In this document: in pieces, positions 56,683 through 64,000 of the stretch
How positions within the stretch are numbered: position 1 is the first letter of the stretch
Layout: every line of letters starts with the position of its first letter
Origin: Sorex araneus
Taxonomy: Eukaryota > Chordata > Mammalia > Eulipotyphla > Soricidae
Direction: 5' to 3'
Length of the DNA: 64,000 nucleotides
Assembly: GCF_027595985.1 (NCBI RefSeq)
Contig: NC_073303.1
Coordinates: forward strand, 185,788,095-185,852,094
Translations under genes and position numbers: made by a program
The notes under the pieces: model-generated
What the model was told of the DNA's origin: nothing
Seen by the model: only the letters and a program-made list of their open reading frames with translations
Databases searched by the model: none

Positions 56683-56933
56683 GGGTTGGAGTGATAGCAC
56701 AGCGGTTGGGCGTTCACGTTTCACACGGCCGACCCGACTTCGATTCCTCTGCCCCTCTCAGAGAGCCCGGCAAGCTACCAAGAGTATTGAGCCTGCGCGG
56801 CAGAGCCTGGCAAGCTACCCGTGCATATTGGATATGCCAATAAACGGTAACAATAAGTCTCTCAATGAGAGACGTTACTGGTGCCCGGTCAAACAAATCG
56901 ATGAGCAACGGGATGACAGTGACAGTGACAGTG
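56683..56933 (+). mobile_element. SINE, B type (young subfamily)
   Basis: GGGTTGGAGTGATAGCACAGC head, TTCGATTCCTC B box, body with the GTCTCTCAATGAGAGAC hairpin (56857-56873), end GATGAGCAACGGGATGACAG and a (TGACAG)n tail, not poly-A. Exact TSD ACATGCCCTAGT (56671-56682 and 56934-56945). Confidence 0.97.
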
Positions 56934-57002
56934 ACATGCCCTAGTAATAAGTAAATTATTGCTCCTTCTAGAGGGAAAAGACTTTCCAGTTATTAATTTT
57001 TC

Positions 57003-57170
57003 ATGGGATCAGAGAGATCGTGCAGTGAGTAGGGAGCTGGCCTTGCATGTAAGTAAACAATTTTCAAACTCTGGTGTACATATAGTCCCTGAGCCAATCA
57101 GGAGTGATCCCTGAGCTCAGAGTAAATGAGCACAGCTACGTGTGACCTCAAAACCAAAACCCAAACAAAA
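57003..57170 (+). mobile_element. Diverged A-type SINE
   Basis: GGGATCAGAGAGATCGTGCAGTG, GCCTTGCATGTAAG, ATCAGGAGTGATCCCTGAGC, A-rich CAAAACC end. Confidence 0.8.
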
Positions 57171-58465
57171 CAAAATATTATTCATGTACAATCAAGTAGT
57201 AGCATCTTCATGTCTAAAGATAAAGTCTTCACACTTGATAATCCTTTATCAGGTATATCAGGCATATCGCATTACAATTAGAGAAATTAAAATATTCCTT
57301 TGATTACAACATACAGATTTTATTTGCTATTCAGTGTATGAGTAATACCCATTGTCTATTACTACAAAGGGTTATTTTCAAAGTAGAAAAAGACTACATA
57401 TGTTAAAAAAAAGTTTAGCAGAAAAACACTATATTATAAAGAGAAAAGTTTTGTTTCAAGTTATTGTTTTCTTCTTCCATTCTTAGATATGTTAGAATTT
57501 CTGTGAACATTGTACCCACTCATTTGATGACAGATGATGTGCCTTTAGCTCCCGAGAAAGGGGCTCCCTCTGGTAACTTGGGCTCCCTCTGGTGCCCGCC
57601 TAATTTTCTTTGCAGAAGCTAAAAGAGATACATTGTATATACACAAAAATTCATATATACATATATCCATATACATATATAAGCTAAGAAATATCACCGT
57701 CTACAATCAAAAGTATCATAAGAGCAAAAATAACAGGTTTATATCTCACCTCCATAAGTATGAACATGACTTGTTTCCAGTTTATTGAGAAATAGCTGAC
57801 GTACTGCATAATTTTGAGGCATAGAGCAAAATGATTTACTTTGCATATATTGTGCAATTACCATCACAGTAGGATCAGCTAACATCCCTATTTTTACAGA
57901 GAAGCAGTAAAATGTAAACAAAAAAGAAAATGGATTAAGTATCTTTTTGTGATGAAAACTTCAGAATTCTCTCTTAAATATCAAAATTTCAGCTACACTC
58001 AGCAGATTGTGCAACTCTCTTATAAGTGTAGGTTTAATTTTTGATCATCTCCATCTGATTCCCCTTTTTCATCCTCTAACTCTGGCAACCAAAATGCTGA
58101 GCACTTTTTTTTAATGAGTTTCATTGTTTTATTTTGTTTAGCTTTGATTCAACATGTAAGTAGCATATTGCTATATTTTTGCCAGGGGTGGGGAGATACT
58201 CCATTTGTGACAGAGAAGATACAATGATTATTACAATAAGATTCAAGTGCAAAATAAAATTTAATTCAACATAATTTAGATGCCAGGGTTAAAAACTGAG
58301 TTCTATAGATGATAACCGGCAGTATACTATATTGAATTAAATGATTTGAATTTCTTTATTAACAGAGATTAAAATCGTATAACAATCATCTAGTAAAATT
58401 TGACTGTTGTTGATTTATTTTCTAATAAATCCATTTACCAGTTCTTTAAGTTTTGTAAAATATGT
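57171..58465. other. AT-rich unique sequence
   Basis: No gene. A GCTCCCTCTGGTRACTTGGG direct repeat lies near 57564-57596. Confidence 0.5.
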
Positions 58466-58590
58466 GGCAGGTAACCCGGGGACACTGGTGGATGGAAGGG
58501 GACTTTGGAGATAGGGTTGGTGTCCAAACATTTTATGCTGAAACAACTCTATTATGAACCACTCTGTAAATCATGGTGTCTTAATAAATA
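58466..58590 (+). mobile_element. L1 3' end fragment
   Basis: GGGGACACTGGTGGATGG to CACTCTGTAAATCATGGTGTCTTAATAAA is the terminal 3'UTR of the older L1 lineage. Confidence 0.75.
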
Positions 58591-59395
58591 TATATTATAT
58601 ATGTGCATATAATATGAATTATATATACATAGATTAATCAATGATATATACGTGACATTGGTACAAGAGGCAGTGATCAGCAGTGAGTGTTTTTGGATAG
58701 CACTTAAGATTAGCACCTTGACCACCACAGATCTTCTATGTTTCAGCTCTATTTTATGTAGCAATTCTTTATTTGAAAGCCCATCTAGGCTGGGAGCTAC
58801 AGGATGGAGATCAGGAAGCAGCACTGCCTCTTTCTATACAGTGGTGGGGTTGACATAAATTACATATCCCTACCCCTCTTGTTTCAACTGATAGTTTATG
58901 AACTAAAAGGTCTTCCTGTTGGAACAACCAATCTGGTTGAGTATGTAAATGAGGGCGTGGGTGGTTGTGGGATGATCACTCAAGTGGCGCATGCCCTTAG
59001 ATGCTTTTTCAAGATGATGGCTTGTGTACGTTAGTAAATGAAGTCTATTGGATGAGTGAGAACATATGAAATTTATCTTTCTCCTTTTGTCATGTTGGGC
59101 TTGTCATTTTTCACCCCCCGATCATCATGTTGTGACAAAAGTCAAGACTTTATCATTTCTAATTGCTGAGAAATTGTTCATAAACTATATTATAATATAT
59201 AACTGCATTTTATTATGTAATATACAACGACATTTTATATAGTACATTTTATATAGTATATTATATAATATAAACTACATTTATACATTGTATAATAGAC
59301 AACTAAATTTTATTATATAACTCAGTTTTATAGGTTTATCCAGTTAACAGTCTTCGGAACATTTGGATTCTTTGTAAATCTTGGGTATAGTAAAT
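58591..59395. other. Unique sequence, AT repeats at the right
   Basis: No gene recognised. 59180-59320 is an AT-rich imperfect repeat of TTTTATATAGTA-type units. Confidence 0.45.
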
Positions 59396-60990
59396 GGTTC
59401 AACAACGAAAAATGAAAAATTACACCACAGATGCAAATTAAGCTGTGTAACGCTATCCATTAGTGTCTCTGCCTTTCACATGTTCTTCTGGTCCAACCAT
59501 GCTTACTTCCACTGTACAAGATCATATAATATTTGTCATTTGATTTATTTCACATATAATTCTAATTTTCTATCCATTTTGTCATACATTCTAGAATCTT
59601 CACATTTTCTGTGGCCAAATAATCTGTTATGAAGGCATATATGGGTATGTATCTGTGCCTATATGTATGAGTGTATATATGAATGGATCAATAGATATAG
59701 GTCATATATACTTTTACTTTCACCTCTCAGTAAACTCTTTGGTCAGATCAATGGCTTGTCAATTATAAATAATACAGCTATGAAATTGAACATACATTTT
59801 TGAATTCCTGTTTTCATTTCCATTTTCTCCACATACACATTAGTGTTTATAAAAGCTTTTCTTTCTCTTTTTGCTGAAAGTCAAAAGGCATGAGGTGATT
59901 GCTCATTATGATTTCAATTTGCAATTTCTAAATAGCTAATGCTGTTGAACAACTTTTCATATTTTTTGCATTTTGCATAATTTCTTTGTAGAAAGATCAA
60001 TTGAGGTCCTTTGTTAATTTATTAATTGGGCTATTTTTTAGTTTGTCTGAATTCTATGACTTTTTTATAGAATGTAATATTAACAATTTCCCCATTTATA
60101 TAGTTTTCCAAAAATTTGCCCCACCCCCTAGGATATCTTTGAACTTTATTGTTAGTTTCTAATGCTATGCAGAAAAAAATATTTTTCATGGCACCACTTT
60201 TTATTTTTTTATTTTATTTTTTTTTCTTTTATGATTTTTATTGAGTTAATTTCTTGGTGTCTTTTTTTTTTTAAATTTATTTATTTTTAATTAGAGAATC
60301 ACCGTGAGGGTACAGTTACAGATTTATACACTTTTGTGCTTATACTTCCCTCATACAAAGTTTGGAACCCATCCCTTCACCAGTGCCCATTCTCCACCAC
60401 CCGTAAACCCAGTGTCCCTCCCACCCTCCCCAATCCCATCACCCCCCCACCCCACCCTGCCACTGTGGCAAGGCATTCCCTTCTGTTTTCTCTCTCTAAT
60501 TAGCTGTTGTGGTTTGCAATAAAGGTGTTGAGTGGCCGCTGTGCTCAGTCTCTAGCCCTCATTCAGCCCGCAACTCCCTTCCCCCACATGGCCTTCGACT
60601 ACAATGTAGTTGGTGATCGCTTCTCTGAGTTGACCTTTCCCCGGAACGTGAGGCCAGCCTCGAAATGGCACCACTTTTTAATTTTATATTGTTTTATGTG
60701 TTTTAGTTATCATTTAAAAATTATTACAATAATCCAGTCAAATAGATTTATTTCTGTTTCTTTTCTAGATATTTTTTCTAATTTCATATCTCACATTTAA
60801 ACCTTTAATCCAAGTTAAGTTGAGAGTGTTTTCAGAAGAGATTCAGCCTTATTTTTTAACATGTCTATATCCAATTATTTCAGCACTGTTTATTAAAGAG
60901 ACTTCCTCTTCTCCATTGAGTATTCTTAGTTCCCTTGTCAAATACTAGTTGGAAATATATGTTTGTGCTTAATCTCAAATTCTGTTCTGT
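59396..60990 (-). mobile_element. Ancient L1 3' region, interrupted
   Basis: Degenerate antisense ORF2/3' sequence, e.g. GGCATGAGGTGATTGCTCATT, TAATGCTGTTGAACAAC, GATCAATTGAGGTCC, and beyond the insertion CACTGTTTATTAAAGAGAC and CCTTGTCAAATACTAG. Diverged well beyond the young L1s. Confidence 0.82.
60204..60664 (-). mobile_element. Young L1 3' end with 3' transduction
   Basis: Exact 16-bp TSD ATGGCACCACTTTTTA (60188-60203 and 60665-60680). On the minus strand: a 5'-truncated L1 3'UTR (60664 to about 60273), a first A-rich tail (60272-60262), 36 bp of extra sequence (60261-60226) containing AATAAA (complement at 60237-60242), and a second A-rich tail up to the TSD. The extra sequence is absent after the same L1 tail in the U6 chimera at 13929. 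Confidence 0.88.
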
Positions 60991-61680
60991 TGATTTATCA
61001 AATTTTACAACTTATAAATTTATTTGGCATACTAAAATGTGAATCAATATAAGAAAATCAGAATATAAACATGTAATTTAGGAAATGTCTAGAAATTAAA
61101 TATTCATATTTAAATATGAATATCAATACTTAATATCAATAATTAAAATTTAAATATTCTATGAATGATATAGAAATAGGTGGTTGATAGCATGTTAACA
61201 AATGAATTTTAATTTAATATGTAAGTTAGTTAGAATCACCATCAATTATATTAAAACTATTTGTATAAAATTCATAGCCACACATATGTTTGGCAAAAAG
61301 GGAAATTTGCCTTTAAGTAGATAACTTCAGGAAGCTCTATAAAGATGTCTAACATTTTATAAACCTTAAAAAAATACTTAAAAGAAAACCTTAAAACATT
61401 ATTATGTAATTAGAGAATGATAGTATAGAGAAGTGAGAGTTTATATGGAAGACACTATATTCTGCTGTTTTAACATGTCTATTTTATTATTCCCTGGTGT
61501 GAGTGAGCAAATGTAAAGCTCCTTGCATATGCCATATTTATGTGGGAAATATGTTCTGGACATTTCAACAGCTATCATATACCAAGACTTAGGAAAAATA
61601 ACAAATTTTGTGCAATGTTAGGTTTACTCATATTTCAATCATTCTATGATTTCTATATGTAATGTAGAAATATAATCCAT
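60991..61680. other. AT-rich unique sequence
   Basis: No gene or repeat recognised. Confidence 0.5.
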
Positions 61681-61687
61681 GTGATCA

Positions 61688-62125
61688 CGTAATCCCACCA
61701 ACAGCCAACATCCAGAGACTGTAAGACTAAACTCCTGGAAGAGAGCAATGCAGAGTCTCTTGACCCCTGTGCCTGGCTGTCTTCACTGGAGCCCCTAGGA
61801 GGGGACAGGTTGCCTTTCCCTCCCCGCTCTAAGCAGAGCCTTGACAGTAGAAGACCTCTGGAACCCAGCCACAGTCATGCTCAAGGCCACTCTCCACATG
61901 TTCAGACAAGCCTCACGCATGAAGGGACTGGCAGAGGAACCCAGATGTGCGGGGCCTGGGGCTGAGACCTCCAAGCCTGCTCGGATTGGGACTGGGCCTT
62001 CTCCACCCAGACCCCCCCCATCTTCCAGTAGCTTGGCAGCCACACCCACAAACTGCCGCAGGCACCTTGTAATCCAAAAACGGCCAACATCCAGAGACTA
62101 TAAAACCAAGCTCACGGAAGTTTGC
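61688..62125. repeat. GC-rich segment with a direct repeat at 380-bp spacing
   Basis: GC-rich block in AT-rich DNA. A roughly 50-bp sequence (GTAATCC...CCAACATCCAGAGACT...GGAAG) occurs at 61689-61741 and again at 62069-62120, so the segment is one full 380-bp unit plus the start of a second. The long frame at 61841-62152 has no recognisable domain. It might be a satellite monomer or a tandem 5'UTR-type unit. Confidence 0.65.
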
Positions 62126-62175
62126 GGCCTTGAGATGATATATTTGATATAAAATTTTGCTTCATATAGATGATC

Positions 62176-62405
62176 GATAGCACAGCGGTTGGGCGTTCGC
62201 CTTTCACGCAGCCGACCCGAGTTTGATTCCTCCGCCCCTCTCGAAGAGCCTGGCAAGCTATCGAGCCCGAGCGGCAGAGCCTGGCAAGCTACCCGTGCAT
62301 ATTGGATATGCCAAAAAACAGTAATAATAAGTCTCTCAGTGAGAGACGTTACTGGTGCCCGCTTGAACAAATCGATGAGCAACGAGATGACAGTGACAGT
62401 GACAC
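62176..62405 (+). mobile_element. SINE, B type (young), slightly 5'-truncated
   Basis: Starts GATAGCACAGCGGTTGGGCG, lacking the usual first about 10 bases; hairpin GTCTCTCAGTGAGAGAC; (TGACAG)n tail. TSD ATAGATGATC (62166-62175 and 62406-62415). Confidence 0.96.
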
Positions 62406-62415
62406 ATAGATGATC

Positions 62416-63435
62416 AAAGTGTATATAAATTATATAAAGCATATACATGATATAAAATAATTGCAAGTATTTTTACATAATATTTACATCCATGTGGTTT
62501 TATTTTAAAGTAATTAATCAAGTGTGAATAATATATACAGGAAAATCTTATTTTCTAAAGATAAATATTCTTTAGAATTAAATAAATTTATGTTTTATAT
62601 AAGAATCTGTCATCATTACATCACATCCAAATGAAAATCAAAGTATAATTTAAATAGAAGGTAATTGTTTTAAAAAGTAGGAAAACAATGACCGGATGGT
62701 GACTGAGAGTTGTTTAAGTCATTTGGCAGTTTTGCTTTCTGGATAGCCATTGTGTTTGGCCAGTGGAAATAGTGAACTGGGGTCCAGGAACACTCTAAAT
62801 GGTACTTAGTTGCTACCAACAAAACTCCCAGTGGCCACATACATGCAAGACTAAGGCTGCAACTCAGCATACTGATCACATAATATATGAGCTCCATTCT
62901 TTGAACCAACATACCTTATGATTAATTACTTAAGACTCCCTTACAACCTATCTAAGCCATGATTCCTTGGATTGAATGATCTATCTTATCTGCTGGGAAC
63001 TCATGACATTACAAACACAATTCTAGTAAAAACATATAATCCACACATATAATTTATTGTGTATTATGAAATACATAATTTCCAAACATAAAATAGGCAT
63101 AATTCTATTCAGGTTTCATAATTATATTCCATGGTTCTAAATATCTTTCTTAAGCTATATCAAATGTAAGATGATTTGCCAAAGAAGAATCAAGCATAGT
63201 TCAAATTATATGTTACATTGGAGATACTCTTAAAATCCTACAATTAGATTAGGACACATTTTATATATACTACACATACACAAAAATTAATCTCAGATAA
63301 TAGGATGCATGTATGAAGTTATATGTTCCTATATATTAGCTTAAAGATATTTTGGGAAATCAATTTGAATGGTAAAGGGGAAAAGTTAATAAAGCAAAAA
63401 TTTATTTTAAAATAATTAATTTTTAAAAATTCATT
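62416..63435. other. AT-rich unique sequence
   Basis: No gene or repeat recognised. Confidence 0.5.
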
Positions 63436-63439
63436 AAAC

Positions 63440-64000
63440 TAAATATCTTCTGCACAGTGAAACAAACTATGATCATAGAAAAAAGATATTTTACTTCTTG
63501 GGAGAAGATACCTGAAAATAAGAGTGACTGGTATCTGACAGGGGTCAATATCCAACATAAAACACAACAAACAGAAAACAAAAACCTGATTCAAAAATTG
63601 ACCATTCAGTAGACAAGCCAACAAAAGACACAAGCCAAAAGCATGAACAGATAAAAAATCTTTGAAATTTTCTATTATTTCTTGTTACTACTTAAAATGC
63701 AATAAATAATAAAATATCACTTTCTGTCTATAAGAACGGCAATTCATCAAAATACAAAAATTAAAACGTGTTGGAGAGGATAGGAGAAAAGAAAGCCCTA
63801 ATATATTGTTGATCATAATGTAAAATGAGTGTAACCATGTGAAAAGCAATATGGAGATTTGGTAGAAATAATTCAACAATGCTTATTTGAAGTGATAAAC
63901 ACACCTTATGTTTACCACAGCATTATATATTATAGCCAAATGTTGAAACAGACTGTGTAACAATTGACAGACGAGTGGATAAAGAAAATGTGCTATATTC
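63440..64000 (+). mobile_element. Ancient L1 ORF2 fragment, runs off the edge
   Basis: CTGCACAGTGAAACAAACTATG, ATCTGACAGGGGTCAATATCC, GTGTTGGAGAGGATAGGAGAAA, ATGTTGAAACAGACTGTG, GACGAGTGGATAAAGAAAATG: degenerate plus-strand ORF2 3' sequence, continuing beyond 64000. Confidence 0.85.

Noticed and set aside
61841..62152. 103-codon plus frame, Pro/Ser-rich
   Set aside because: GC-rich segment where stops are rare; no recognisable domain, and frames open on both strands.

Overview
This window is a stretch of mammalian nuclear DNA. It is AT-rich and intron-like or intergenic, and I recognise no host protein-coding exon in it. Almost every longer open frame is either a piece of a LINE-1 (L1) element or a chance frame in low-complexity or LTR sequence. 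The abundant tRNA-derived SINEs (A type: B-box GGTTCGATTCC and the phrase CATCCCATATGGTCCCC; B type: a tail of repeated TGACAG) match what I remember of shrew (Soricidae, Sorex-like) SINEs. The likely source is therefore a shrew, although I could not search a repeat library.

Region 1-10,935 is a dense nest of retroelements. A minus-strand L1 (1-7,847) carries a SINE (213-376) and an endogenous-retrovirus solo LTR (1,948-6,147). That LTR was in turn hit by a 5'-truncated, inverted (twin-primed) L1 at 2,490-5,460. To the right is an L1 5'UTR-ORF1-3'UTR unit that lacks ORF2 (7,848-9,660). Next comes an ORF-less composite element with its own target-site duplication (9,677-10,919). Most of these nesting steps can be ordered from exact target-site duplications (TSDs).

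Region 10,936-22,070 is AT-rich unique sequence with scattered old and young SINEs, an L1 3' end, and a U6 snRNA copy fused to an L1 tail (13,929-14,090). At 22,073-23,291 lies a second, uninterrupted solo LTR of the same family as the first. Region 23,300-34,700 is mostly unique AT-rich DNA with SINEs, a 106-bp tandem duplication (30,732-30,950) and a two-SINE composite (32,241-32,770).

Region 34,730-36,380 is an older plus-strand L1 3' end split by a different solo LTR (34,950-35,647), with a long pure GA microsatellite. Three more LTRs of the first family lie at 39,733-40,861, 48,782-50,461 and 53,583-54,729; the middle one is interrupted by a third LTR type (49,138-49,669). Region 55-64 kb has more SINEs, an ancient L1 (about 59,400-60,990) hit by a young L1 3' end that seems to carry a 3' transduction (60,204-60,664), a GC-rich partly duplicated segment (61,690-62,125) and an old L1 running off the right edge.

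The elements are functionally linked in that L1 supplies the retrotransposition machinery. The SINEs, the U6 chimera, the ORF-less element and an unclassified 273-bp retroposed segment (53,066-53,338) all show L1-style TSDs, while the LTRs carry 5-6 bp TSDs typical of retroviral integrase.
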